64,000 nt of DNA, taken from positions 70,561,399 through 70,625,398 of the forward strand of contig OY726560.1 of assembly GCA_963383645.1 (NCBI GenBank). The letters run 5' to 3'. This document shows, piece after piece, positions 20,809-29,473 of the stretch; the first letter of the stretch is position 1; the number at the start of each line of letters is the position of its first letter. The notes under the pieces are model-generated. The model was given only the letters and a program-made list of their open reading frames with translations. It was not told the origin of the DNA and made no database searches. Source of the stretch: Muscardinus avellanarius (taxonomy: Eukaryota; Chordata; Mammalia; Rodentia; Gliridae). Position numbers and translations under genes: made by a program.

Positions 20809-21011
20809 TTGTGGGTCTGGGGATGGAACCCGGGAGCATTTGACCTCCGAGGCATACCCCCGCCCTAGTTTTTTTATTCTTTAATTTGAAACTGGGTTTC
20901 ACTAAGTTGCGGAGGGCTTTACTAAGTAGCTGAGGCTGTCCACAAACCATGATCCTCGGGTCTCAGCCTCCCGAATGCTGGGATTACAAACTTGTGCTAC
21001 CAAGCCCAGCT
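20809..21011 (-). repeat. B1-dID SINE
   Basis: TGTGGGTCTGGGGATGGAACC to GCTACCAAGCCCAGC. Confidence 0.85.
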
Positions 21012-21054
21012 ATTTTTTTTTTTTAAATTTTGAAACAGTATCTAAAATTGCACA

Positions 21055-21558
21055 TGTTGGGGCCCACTCGGCAGGACCGAGGTGGCACCCAGGCTTGTTG
21101 CCAGCATGGACTCAAGATGGCGCCTGGGCTTGCAGCCAAGTCACGAGGCTCACGAGGCTGGCGGTGCCCTGAGCCTGCGCAGTGAGCCCTATCAGGCGCC
21201 TTACGGATGATTAGTGACGCAGCGCCTCGTGCTACCACCTGCCCGCCCAGGAGAAGGTTAAAAAGCACGCATGCCCTAGCGGGGAGAAGAGAAGAGGGTT
21301 GGTGGACAGGAAGAGCAGTTTCTTGGCGGACTGCTCTGGGCTCCGAGCTGGGACGGACATGTTCACAAAGCCACCACTGTGACCGGTGTGTGCTGCAGCA
21401 GAGACGTAGAGTGCCACGGAGGAGGGTTGGTGGAGTGATGAGGGAGGAGATAGAAGACTGATGTTGTTTTTACCTGAGAGGGCGTTGAGAGAGCATTGAA
21501 ACTGGGGTAATAAAACTGCTTGAGGAAGATCGAGTAAGAGTCGTCACTGCGCACGACA
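21055..21558 (+). repeat. 5' LTR
   Basis: Begins TGTTGGGGCCCACTCGG and ends GCGCACGACA. Contains a TATA-like GGTTAAAAAGC (about 21256) and the polyadenylation signal AATAAA at 21509-21514. It matches the 3' LTR except at 21533 (A here, T at 23755). GC-rich U3-like start with a GATGGCGCC motif. Confidence 0.96.
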
Positions 21559-21560
21559 AG

Positions 21561-21578
21561 TGGTGGCCCGTACGGGGA
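21561..21578 (+). promoter_or_regulatory. Candidate tRNA primer-binding site
   Basis: TGGTGGCCCGTACGGGGA begins with TGG two bases after the LTR, the position and form of a retroviral PBS. I could not match it to a specific tRNA 3' end. Confidence 0.6.
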
Positions 21579-21584
21579 ACTTCG

Positions 21585-21716
21585 CTTTGATCAGAACCTC
21601 GGCAGTCCAGGGCAGCTGGCTGGTAACTGTACAAGAACCTGGGGTAATAAAGCTGCTTGAGGAAGATCGTGTCTTTGATCAGAACCTCGGCAGTCCAGGG
21701 CAGCTGGCTGGTAAGT
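21585..21716 (+). repeat. Duplicated leader unit with splice donor
   Basis: A 42-bp unit starting CTTTGATCAGAACCTCGGC occurs at 21585-21626 and 21673-21714. Between them lies a second copy of the LTR end (21641-21672) with its AATAAA. The second unit ends in a canonical donor, CTG|GTAAGT (GT at 21711). The first has the weaker GTAACT. Confidence 0.85.
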
Positions 21717-21762
21717 ACTCCTTTGACTCCGAAAAAGGAGGAGGAGGCTCCGTTTACGGAGG

Positions 21763-21934
21763 GTTATTTTCCCCGATCAAAGGGGGCTCCATTAAGGAGG
21801 ATATTTTTTAGTGTAAGCAAGTTATTTCCCCGATCAAAGGGGGCTCCATTAAGGAGGATATTTTTTAGTGTAAGCAAGTTATTTCCCCGATCAAAGGGGG
21901 CTCCATTAAGGAGGATATTTTTTAGTGTAAGCAA
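21763..21934 (+). repeat. 57-bp tandem repeat, three copies
   Basis: Units at 21763-21820 (one extra T), 21821-21877 and 21878-21934, otherwise identical, starting GTTATTTCCCCGATC. 57 is a multiple of three, so one frame runs through all copies. Confidence 0.95.
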
Positions 21935-22030
21935 GTTAGAGAATCGGGCTGGTCCTGATTCGACAAGATAGGAGTAAATAAGGCTCGCGGATAAGCGAGG
22001 CTCGCGAATAAGCGAGGGACAGCGCTGTGA

Positions 22031-22210
22031 AGGTTCACAGGTATTGCGACGAAAAGGTCTAAGGTTGCTAAAGTGAAAGCAGCCATTTTAGAAAATTTGA
22101 AAGCGAAAGAGATTTCTAAGAAGGAAGAAGCTCTGTTAGAATTCATAGAAAAAATGAAACGCCCTAAACCTTCTGCTCCTCCCCCTCCCTCTCCTAATCC
22201 GCCACCATAG
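22031..22210 (+). other. Short basic/proline-rich open frame in the retroelement
   Basis: Open from after the TGA at 22028 to TAG at 22208-22210, about 59 codons without an early ATG. Rich in Lys/Ala/Glu, then Pro. TTCACAG|G near 22040 could serve as a splice acceptor. It may be a remnant of a viral protein or chance. No function assigned. Confidence 0.3.
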
Positions 22211-22579
22211 ATGGAAGACACCTGAGGTTAGCTGGAAAAAACTTAGAAAATGAAGAAAGAAACTAAGATAGAAAATGAAGGCGCCTAATGTGTAAATAGT
22301 AATAAAGGATAGGTCAGAAGATTAGTTCCTAACGTAAGAGTTGTAAAAATATACAATGGGTCAAAAATAAGTTTTTTGTTTTTTGCATATATGTTAGAAG
22401 ATATGCTCTGTGTTAAGTTTCCTAAGGAAGAAACTGCTGCTCGGTACCGTAGAGATGAGTTGTTTTCTTTAAGATCTTTGGGGAACTATTTCTACTTTCC
22501 CTCTTCCTTTACCTTGGTTAATGATAGTTTAGGTTGTTTTATTGATACCTGTTTTCTGACTTTCTGCTATGCTTCTATG

Positions 22580-23116
22580 CACCCTTGGAGACTTTGGAAT
22601 TTCTGCTCTTATTGCTGTAATTGTGGCCTCTGTGGCCGTGGCAGTTATTGCAGCCACTATGAATGCTCTATCCTCACATGTGGCTGCTGGCATGGCTCAG
22701 CAAGCTCAATTATCTGGACTATATGTATAGCGTATGTGCAGTATCAGAATTTCTCCCATGCAGGCAATTTGTTTCGTCAATTAAGCAAGACGCTTCTAGG
22801 AACTTGGAGCCGTGAATTTGAACACACCATGATTGAGCTACGAGCGTCCATCGCTGCAATTAATTCTACCCGCGTAGAAGTCGCCGCAATACAACAATGA
22901 ATGGACTTAATACATGGAACATTGGGTTTTTTAAAAGACTGGGGTGGCATGGCGTTCTGGGCATTCTTGTTGGTGGTAGCATGATGTTTCATGGTTGGAT
23001 ATATCAGGCGAACTCGACGGCGCACACTGCAACAACAGCGCATATTGGTGCAAGCTCTGACAGCCCTTGAAGCTGGCTCATCTCCCCATGTATGGCTCAG
23101 TATGCTGGATCGGTAG
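22580..23116 (+). pseudogene. Broken envelope transmembrane (TM) subunit remnant
   Basis: Pieces in shifting frames resemble the order of a retroviral TM subunit: a long hydrophobic Ala/Val/Ile stretch (about 22595-22655), an ectodomain-like Leu/Ile-rich piece ending at a TGA (22898-22900), a Trp-rich membrane-proximal and hydrophobic segment (about 22920-22985) with an internal TGA near 22982, and a basic cytoplasmic-tail-like piece ending TAG (23114-23116). Stops and frame changes preclude a functional product. The 174-codon frame from 22376 runs through it out of phase at its start. Homology is inferred from pattern only. Confidence 0.5.
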
Positions 23117-23247
23117 TCAGTGACGGGTAAGATCATCCCCAGGACCTTTCAACCTAAGACAGGGAAACAATCATGCTATTGTTCTCCCAATGACGGGTAA
23201 GAATGGTCCTTGAGGGTCGGCAACCTAAGACAGGCACGATCCCGAGC
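23104..23247 (+). promoter_or_regulatory. CTE-like constitutive RNA transport element
   Basis: Two copies each of GACGGGTAAG (23122-23131, 23192-23201) and AACCTAAGACAGG (23151-23163, 23222-23234) alternate, as in the simian type D retrovirus CTE, whose two internal loops bind the export receptor NXF1/TAP. They fold into one hairpin: basal stem GCTGGATCG (23104) with CGATCCCGAGC (23237), middle stem AGGACC (23141) with GGTCCT (23205), apical stem AACAAT/ATTGTT around CATGCT. The two loops are then related by rotation, as in the known CTE. It sits between the envelope remnant and the polypurine tract, the usual CTE place. Export activity is inferred. Confidence 0.88.
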
Positions 23248-23263
23248 CTTATTTTAATAAAAC

Positions 23264-23274
23264 AAAAAGGGAGA
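23264..23274 (+). promoter_or_regulatory. Polypurine tract
   Basis: AAAAAGGGAGA ends two bases before the 3' LTR, the usual plus-strand primer position. Confidence 0.75.
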
Positions 23275-23276
23275 TA

Positions 23277-23780
23277 TGTTGGGGCCCACTCGGCAGGACC
23301 GAGGTGGCACCCAGGCTTGTTGCCAGCATGGACTCAAGATGGCGCCTGGGCTTGCAGCCAAGTCACGAGGCTCACGAGGCTGGCGGTGCCCTGAGCCTGC
23401 GCAGTGAGCCCTATCAGGCGCCTTACGGATGATTAGTGACGCAGCGCCTCGTGCTACCACCTGCCCGCCCAGGAGAAGGTTAAAAAGCACGCATGCCCTA
23501 GCGGGGAGAAGAGAAGAGGGTTGGTGGACAGGAAGAGCAGTTTCTTGGCGGACTGCTCTGGGCTCCGAGCTGGGACGGACATGTTCACAAAGCCACCACT
23601 GTGACCGGTGTGTGCTGCAGCAGAGACGTAGAGTGCCACGGAGGAGGGTTGGTGGAGTGATGAGGGAGGAGATAGAAGACTGATGTTGTTTTTACCTGAG
23701 AGGGCGTTGAGAGAGCATTGAAACTGGGGTAATAAAACTGCTTGAGGAAGATCGTGTAAGAGTCGTCACTGCGCACGACA
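23277..23780 (+). repeat. 3' LTR
   Basis: 503 of 504 positions identical to the 5' LTR. Polyadenylation signal AATAAA at 23731-23736. Confidence 0.96.
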
Positions 23781-23993
23781 GCACAGGTTCTCCTTGAAGC
23801 TGTGATCCTTCTGTCTCAGCCTCCCAGGTCGCTGGGATTACAGGTGTATGCAACCGTGCTCTGTTCAGCCATGGTATAGTTGTTGTTTTGAAGCAGGGTC
23901 TTGGTAGGTTGCTGAGGCTGGTCTCGAGATTGCGATCTCCCTGTCTCTGCCTCTAGAATACTGGGATAACAGGTGTGAGCTATGCTACCTGGC
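23781..23993 (-). repeat. Old SINE head fragments flanking the retroelement
   Basis: 23786-23872 (TCCTTGAAGCTGTGATCC to CAACCGTGCTCTG) and 23885-23993 (TTTGAAGCAGGGTCTTGG to CTATGCTACCTGGC) are tail-less B1-like heads. Confidence 0.6.
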
Positions 23994-24019
23994 TAGAGTT
24001 GTTGAACTAAGAAATTGGT

Positions 24020-24310
24020 ATTGGTATAACACTATTGACTAAACCCCAGACTTAATTCAGGTTTCACCATTTTTTCCCACTCGTCCCTTTTCTTCTATTC
24101 TAGAATTAAATCCAGGATATCAAGTTGCCATTAGTCATTATGTTTTGTTAGTCTCCTCCAATCGGTGACAGATTCTTAGTCTTTCTTTTTTTTAGGAGCT
24201 TGATGCTTTTGAAGAATATTGGCCAGGTATTTTGTTAAATGTTCTTCTGAGTATAACTGATGTGTTCTATAAGAAAGATTTCTGACACATGTTTCATGAC
24301 AATGTGACTG
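24020..24310 (+). repeat. L1 3'-end remnant
   Basis: GGTTTCACCATTTTTTCCCAC, AATTAAATCCAGGATATCAAG, GTCTCCTCCAATCGGTGACAG, AAGAATATTGGCCAGGTATT occur in the order of old mammalian L1 3' UTRs. Confidence 0.55.
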
Positions 24311-24414
24311 AACCTCAGGATACTGGGTAAAGTTAAATAAGTCAGTCACAAAAATGACAAATACTGTATGCTTCAATTTATATTAGGCCGTAGAGTGTTC
24401 AAATTCATAGAGAT

Positions 24415-24612
24415 GGCGGGGCATGGTGGTGCACGCAGTAATCCTAGTACTTGGGAGGCTGAGACAGGAGGATTGCAGGTTAGGGGCCAGGCTCAAGCAT
24501 GTAGCGAGGCTTTCAGCAGAAACCTAGCGAGATTGTTTCCAAACAAAATAATAAAAAGGGCTGGGGGTGTGGCTTAGAGGTAGAATGTCCTGGGGTTCAA
24601 TCCCCAGTACCA
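24415..24612 (+). repeat. B1-dID SINE
   Basis: GGCGGGGCATGGTGGTGCACG to CAATCCCCAGTACCACC plus A-tail. ATAGAGATGG repeats on both sides (target duplication). Confidence 0.88.
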
Positions 24613-24919
24613 CCAAAAAAAAAAAAAAAAAAAAATTATAGAGATGGAGAATAGAATGGTAGTTGATGGTGATAGGGAGGGAGGGGAAAATGGAGAATTG
24701 TTTAATGGCTACAGAGCGTGTGAAGTTTGATGTGAAGTGTCCCCCGGGCTCATCCATGGCTTGGTCCCCAGTGCAGCAATGCTCAGAGGTGTGGACGTGG
24801 GGAAGCGACTGGGTCATGAGGCTCTAAATAATTCTTTCCTCCTTTACCTATTTTTCTGTTATTTTGCTCACTAGTCAACTAAAGCTGACTAGTTCAGTGT
24901 GTTTTTAATTTTGTTTTGT
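24613..24919. other. Unannotated sequence
   Basis: Nothing recognised. Confidence 0.4.
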
Positions 24920-25176
24920 TTTGATATTGGGGAATGAACTCAGGGGCATTCTGTCTCTAAACTATACTACTAACCCTTTTTAATTAATCAATCAATTTAT
25001 TTATTTATTTATTTTTGCAGTACTGAGGATGGAACCCAGGAACATTGAAGCTCCAACCCTGTTTTTTTTTTTAATATTTTTATTTTTTGAAACAGGGTCT
25101 CACTGAGTTGGGAAGGACCAGATCCTCAGGTCTCTGCCTCCCGAATGCTGGGATTACAAAGCGCCACAACTGGCTA
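24920..25176 (-). repeat. Old dID tail and a second B1-dID SINE
   Basis: Tail piece 24923-24978 (GATATTGGGGAATGAACTC), (TTTA)n, then a full reverse copy 25014-25176 ending AAGCGCCACAACTGGC. Confidence 0.72.
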
Positions 25177-25466
25177 GCCCTTTTTTTAAATTTTGAAACA
25201 GTCTCACTGTTATAGTTGTAAAGGCGCTGAGGGCTCTTTTCCTTGATTCAATAGATAAACTGAATCAAAAAATTAAAACTAATAGACAACTCGGTTGCAG
25301 CTTTAACAAATTTTTATTACAAAGTCAGAGGGAAATAGAGAGGGAAGAGAAGAAAAGCAGCATGCCTGGAAGACACACCGGAGAGCCTGAAAATGCAACT
25401 CTGTCCCTCTCTGCCCCCAAGCCCTTAAAAACAATTTATTTATTTATTTACTTATTTATTTATTTT

Positions 25467-25653
25467 TTGGTGGTACTGGGGTTCCTGGAAGCCCTTCTAT
25501 CTCTGGGCTACACTCCCAGACCTATTTTTACATTTTTTAAATTTGGAAACAGGGTCTCCTAAGCCAGCGCGCGCGGCTGGCTTTGAACCTGCGAGATCCT
25601 CCTGTCTCTGCCTCCCAAGTGCGGGGATTACAGGCATGCACCACCACCGGCAA
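25467..25653 (-). repeat. B1-dID SINE, young subtype, inside the solo LTR
   Basis: TTGGTGGTACTGGGGTTCC to CACCACCGGC. Duplication AACAATTTATT on both sides. Preceded by (TTTA)n. Confidence 0.9.
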
Positions 25654-25913
25654 CAATTTATTTTTGTATTGGTATGTTCTCATCAGTGTTACCAAGACAA
25701 TGGGCTAGTGAGTTCCTTCTTAGGCAGGTGATGCCTCTTAGTCTCCGCAGAGTGCACTGACTCCATGCGGGGTCAATAGTCTACCTTGTTTTTACCTCTG
25801 TCGTATGAGTGCTTTGAAGTAACACACATTTACAGTTCTGTACCAAGGCAGGGTCCCCACAAATAGGAGGAAATTAGAGGGACTAATCATAGCTAGTGTA
25901 GCTGTGTGTAATC

Positions 25914-25916
<3 letters not shown>

Positions 25917-25954
<38 letters not shown>

Positions 25955-26151
25955 TACTTGGGGTGGAACCCAGAGGCTTTCTACCTCCGGGCTATACTCC
26001 CAGTCCTATTTTATATTTTATTTGGAAACAGGGTCTCACTAAGTTGCTGAGAGCCTCAATAAGTAGCTGAGGCTGGCTGCGAACCTGAGCGATCCTCCTG
26101 TCTCAGCCTCCCAAGCGCAGGGATTACAAGCGTGCGCCACCATGCCCGGCT
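25917..26151 (-). repeat. (TG)n plus B1-dID SINE inside the solo LTR
   Basis: (TG)n 25917-25952, then GGTACTTGGGGTGGAACCC to CACCATGCCCGGC. GTGTAATCT recurs on both sides (target duplication). Confidence 0.9.
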
Positions 26152-26644
26152 GCGTGTAATCTCTTAAGAGTAAGGCACACGGCCCTTGCTAATACTGGGC
26201 AGAGTTACTGTGATCTTAGGGTTTTTAATGGTTTTTAAGTATTTGTAGGGCTAAAGGCTCAACTGCCTTTTCATATTTCTAAGTCTAAAGGCTTTAACTG
26301 CCTTTTACATTCTTACTATGAGTAAACATTAGAGCAAAGGACGGAGGGAGGAGAAGCTCTGGAATGTAACAGCAAAACTGCCTTCTCTCCCTAGACTATG
26401 CACCTAGACTATGATTGCCTTTTACATTTTTATTGGAAGTTAATGTGGGAGCAGTTTTTCAATACCAGCACATCACTATGTCGCTGAGTTTGGCCTTGAC
26501 CCTGGGATCCTCCTGTCTCAGACTCCTAAGTACTGGGGTTATAGGCATGTGCCACTGTACCTGGCTCCCAGAGTTTGAAGTGGTTAACTAGTCAGTCTTG
26601 TGTTATTCATATTTTACCACAATTTAAAAGATAAAGATGGCAGA

Positions 26645-26817
26645 GCCGGGCGTGGTGGGAGGTTGAGACAGGAGGATCACACAGGGTGAAGACAGTCTCA
26701 GCTACTTAGTGAGGCTCTCAGCAACTTAGTGAGACCCTATTTCTGAATAAGATATAAAATAGGTCTGAGAGTGTAGCCCGGAGGTAGAAAAGCCTCTGGG
26801 TTCCACTCCAAGTACCA
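26645..26817 (+). repeat. B1-dID SINE with deleted head
   Basis: GAGCCGGGCGTGGTGGGAGG skips the CGCACGCTTGTAATCCC block. Ends TCCAAGTACCAG. AAGATAATGATGGCA recalls the left flank AAGATAAAGATGGCA (duplication with one change). Confidence 0.86.
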
Positions 26818-26940
26818 GAAAAAAAAAAAAAAAAGATAATGATGGCAATAAATTAAAACACTTCAAATGAAAAAGAAAATAAAGATATAATCCATCTCCC
26901 TCATTTCCTTGGAACTTTTAATTATTCGTTATGTGTGTGT

Positions 26941-27110
26941 AGTCCTGGGGATTGAACCCAGGGACATTCTACCTCTGAGCTACACCCCCAGCCATATTTT
27001 AGTTTTATTTGGAAACAGGATCTCACTAGGTTGCTGAGAGTCTCACTACTTGCTGAGGCCGTCCTTGAATTTGCAATCCTCCTGTCTCAGCCTCCCAAGT
27101 AGAATTCCTA
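26941..27110 (-). repeat. B1-dID SINE, 5' head truncated
   Basis: AGTCCTGGGGATTGAACCC to CAGCCTCCCAAGTAG. Confidence 0.8.
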
Positions 27111-27306
27111 CAATCTCTAGGTCCTGACTACTTTTTGGTTAAGTGTTTCCAGAGTCCCACACAACTAAAACTGTGAAGTCCATGGAGCTGAGATAATATC
27201 TTGTCACCTTTGCATCTTGAGCAATCCAATTCATATTTTACCACAATTCATATTTTATAGCAATGAACACTTACCAAGTTCTTATTACATTAAAATGTTC
27301 TATGCT

Positions 27307-27640
27307 AGCTGGGTGTTGAGGTGCAGGCTTGTAATCCCAGTACTTGGGAGGCTGAGACAGGAGGATCTGGGTTTGTGGCCAGCCTCAGCTACTTAGAGAG
27401 GCCCTCTACAACTTAGTAAGACCTTGTTTCAAAATAAAGAATAAAATAGAGGTCTGGGGGTGTAGCTCAGAAGTAGAATGGCCCTGGGTTCCATCCCCAG
27501 CATCATAAAAAAAAAAAAAGTTATTCTCAGCCACTTATTGAGGCTCTCAGTAATTTAGCAAGACCCTGTTTCCAACTAAATAATAAAATAGCGTTGGGGG
27601 CATAACCTGAAGGTAGAAGGCCTGGGTTTTATCTCTAATA
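27307..27640 (+). repeat. B1-dID SINE (27307-27508) and truncated copy (27519-27640)
   Basis: First: GCTGGGTGTTGAGGTGCAGG to CATCCCCAGCATCAT. Second: starts in the middle at GTTATTCTCAGCCACTTATTG. Confidence 0.8.
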
Positions 27641-28150
27641 TCATAAAACAGAACGGAAAGTTCTATGTTAAGCACAGAAGTTAGAAAGATAAGTAGGATG
27701 TGACCCCTGCTCTCAAGTTACTTATATTTAGTGGAAGGTATATTTATTTGTACACAAATAAATATATTGCAAGGCAGGATGTGACAAATCCAAAAAGCTA
27801 GGGAAACACTAATTATGGGAGTGACTAATCATCAGTGAGGATGGGAGAAGGTCATTCAGTGATTATCAAACTCATCCCAGACACTAGTTGAGGTTCCAGC
27901 CATATCTATGGCTAGTCTGTCCAGGCTTGTCATCTTCCTGCGTAACTGTAAAACGGCTGAGCTGGGGTGGCTGAAGCCATACTAGCTGGTGTGATAGAAT
28001 TTAAACTCTAAACTCTATAGGATTCAAGGATCCTGGCTCCCAACCCTCCATCTATTTCATCTCAAAATAACCAAATATGTGTCTTTATACCATGTCTCCT
28101 AGTTTAGGGCTTGATCCAATAGACACACCCATAATTACCCCAACTAATCC
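27641..28150. other. Unannotated sequence
   Basis: No recognised feature. Confidence 0.4.
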
Positions 28151-28154
28151 AGGC

Positions 28155-28318
28155 CCATGGTCCACACCAATAAGCCCCATACTTGAGAGGCTGAGAAAGG
28201 AGAATCACAAGGTTCAAGGCCAACATGGTAACTTAGTAAGACCCTATTCCAAAATAAAAAATGAAAAGCAATGTTGGTGTAGCTCAGTGGTAGAGTGCCC
28301 CTGGGTTCAGTTTCCAAC

Positions 28319-28361
<43 letters not shown>
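28155..28361 (+). repeat. Old B1-dID SINE with (CA)n tail
   Basis: GGTCCACACCAATAAGCCCC (degraded head) to CAGTTTCCAACAACACA. (CA)n at 28319-28361. Confidence 0.75.
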
Positions 28362-28363
<2 letters not shown>

Positions 28364-28429
28364 CCCAAGCTACACTCTAAATTTACTGTATTATTTATTA
28401 TCTCTAAGTCTATGTATAAATAGGGTATG

Positions 28430-28530
28430 TCCATTTTACATGAGAAAACTATGAATCAGAAAATTTAAATGACTTCTTTAGTGTCATACAGCTAGTAAGT
28501 GATAGAGCCAGGATTAAGTCCAGAATATGT
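28430..28530 (-). repeat. MIR remnant
   Basis: CCATTTTACATGAGAAAACT, GTGTCATACAGCTAGTAAGTG and AGAGCCAGGATTAAG match reverse MIR. Confidence 0.7.
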
Positions 28531-28670
28531 GAGGATCATTCAATGGAAGACAACCAGTTTTCTGCAAATATGGTTTTTATTTGGCTTAGACATATACTTG
28601 GCTTTGAGTTCTCAAATCAGTAAACAATTCAAAATGATGCACATTAGATATTTTAAAGTCTTTTTGTACT

Positions 28671-28864
28671 GGGCATGGTGGCACATGCCTGTGATCCCAG
28701 TACCTGGGATCATGAAACAGGAGGATCACAGGTTCAAGGACAAGCCTCAGCTAGTAGTAAGACTCTTATCAACCTAGCAAGACACTGTCTCCAAATAAGA
28801 AATAAAATCAGGATTAGGGTGTAGCTCAAAGGCAAAATGCCTCTAGGTTCCACCCCCAGTACCA
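28671..28864 (+). repeat. B1-dID SINE
   Basis: TACTGGGCATGGTGGCACATG to CCACCCCCAGTACCAC. Confidence 0.85.
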
Positions 28865-29045
28865 CAAACAAAGAAAAGATTCTTTTACTTTAATTTTGTG
28901 ATAACATGCATTATACTATGATGGGTTAAAGCAGTACAGTTGGGAATACAGTGATATAATTCTAGTTATTGCAGGTAATAAGACCCTGCTCCATTGGCAA
29001 CAGAGTATAATTAGAGCAAAGCCAATATGCAAAGACAGACAATGA

Positions 29046-29228
29046 GCCGGGCGTGGTGGCGCACGCTTGTAATCCCCGCGCTTGGGAGGCAGAGACAGGA
29101 GGATCGCGCAGGTTCGAAGCCAGCCGCGCGCGCTGGCTTAGGAGACCCTGTTTCCAAATAAAAATGTAAAAATAGGTCTGGGAGTGTAGCTCGGAGGTAG
29201 AAGGGCTTCCAGGAACCCCAGTACCACC
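29046..29228 (+). repeat. B1-dID SINE, young subtype, best-preserved copy
   Basis: GCCGGGCGTGGTGGCGCACG to CCAGGAACCCCAGTACCACC with intact CpGs, a GCGCGCGC tract at the shortened junction, a 22-nt A-tail, and a 13-bp target duplication AGACAGACAATGA at 29033-29045 and after the tail. A good seed for a consensus. Confidence 0.95.
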
Positions 29229-29272
29229 AAAAAAAAAAAAAAAAAAAAAAAGACAGACAATGAGGTGTATTA

Positions 29273-29473
29273 GCCAGGCATGGTGGCACACTCCTGTAAT
29301 AATCCCTGTACTTGAGAGGCTGAGACTAGAGGAGCACAGGTTCCAAACCCCCTCAGCAATTTAGTGAGACTGTCAACAACTTAAGGAGGCCCTGATTCAA
29401 AATAAAAATATAAAAATAGAGCTGGGGTTGTAAACTGGAGGTAGAATGTTTCTGGGTTAAATCTAGCAAAACA

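Larger units (their letters stand above)
21055..23780 (+). mobile_element. Young non-autonomous LTR retroelement (class II / betaretrovirus-like endogenous retrovirus)
   Basis: Two 504-bp direct repeats (TG...CA ends) bound a 1718-bp interior. A 5-bp target duplication GCACA lies at 21050-21054 and 23781-23785. In order: 5' LTR, candidate primer-binding site (21561), duplicated leader with a splice donor, a 57-bp triplication, a short basic/proline-rich frame, a broken envelope-TM remnant, a CTE-like export element, a polypurine tract, 3' LTR. No gag, protease or polymerase is present, so the copy must have been mobilised in trans or deleted after insertion. The CTE and the TM remnant point to a betaretrovirus-like origin. 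That assignment is inference; the LTR structure is seen directly. It inserted into an old SINE-like sequence. Confidence 0.93.
25208..26472 (-). mobile_element. Solo LTR of an endogenous retrovirus, minus strand
   Basis: TG...CA ends with a 4-bp duplication TCAC (25204-25207, 26473-26476), as in gammaretrovirus-like families. On the minus strand, AATAAA (complement of 25313-25318) is followed by a U5-like end reaching 25208. About 820 bp remain after removing the two SINE insertions. There is no second LTR or internal region. Family not identified; not related in sequence to the element at 21055. Confidence 0.75.
25178..26570 (-). repeat. Old SINE split by a solo LTR
   Basis: Left part 25178-25207 (TTTTGAAACAGTCTCAC) and right part 26473-26570 (TCACTATGTCGCTGAG to CACTGTACCTGGC). 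The LTR at 25208-26472 lies between. Confidence 0.8.

Noticed and set aside
21207..21461. Identical 84-codon frames in both LTRs.
   Set aside because: The duplication reflects the LTRs themselves. Overlap with the U3/R regulatory region and lack of similarity make coding unlikely.
21657..21971. A 104-codon frame with three 19-residue repeats.
   Set aside because: It is the translation of the leader triplication, with no upstream coding context.
22376..22900. A 174-codon open frame in the retroelement, cysteine-rich in the middle.
   Set aside because: The Cys/Tyr-rich part is an out-of-phase reading of the hydrophobic TM segment. Only its last part looks like genuine viral coding sequence, so it is not a new cysteine-rich protein.
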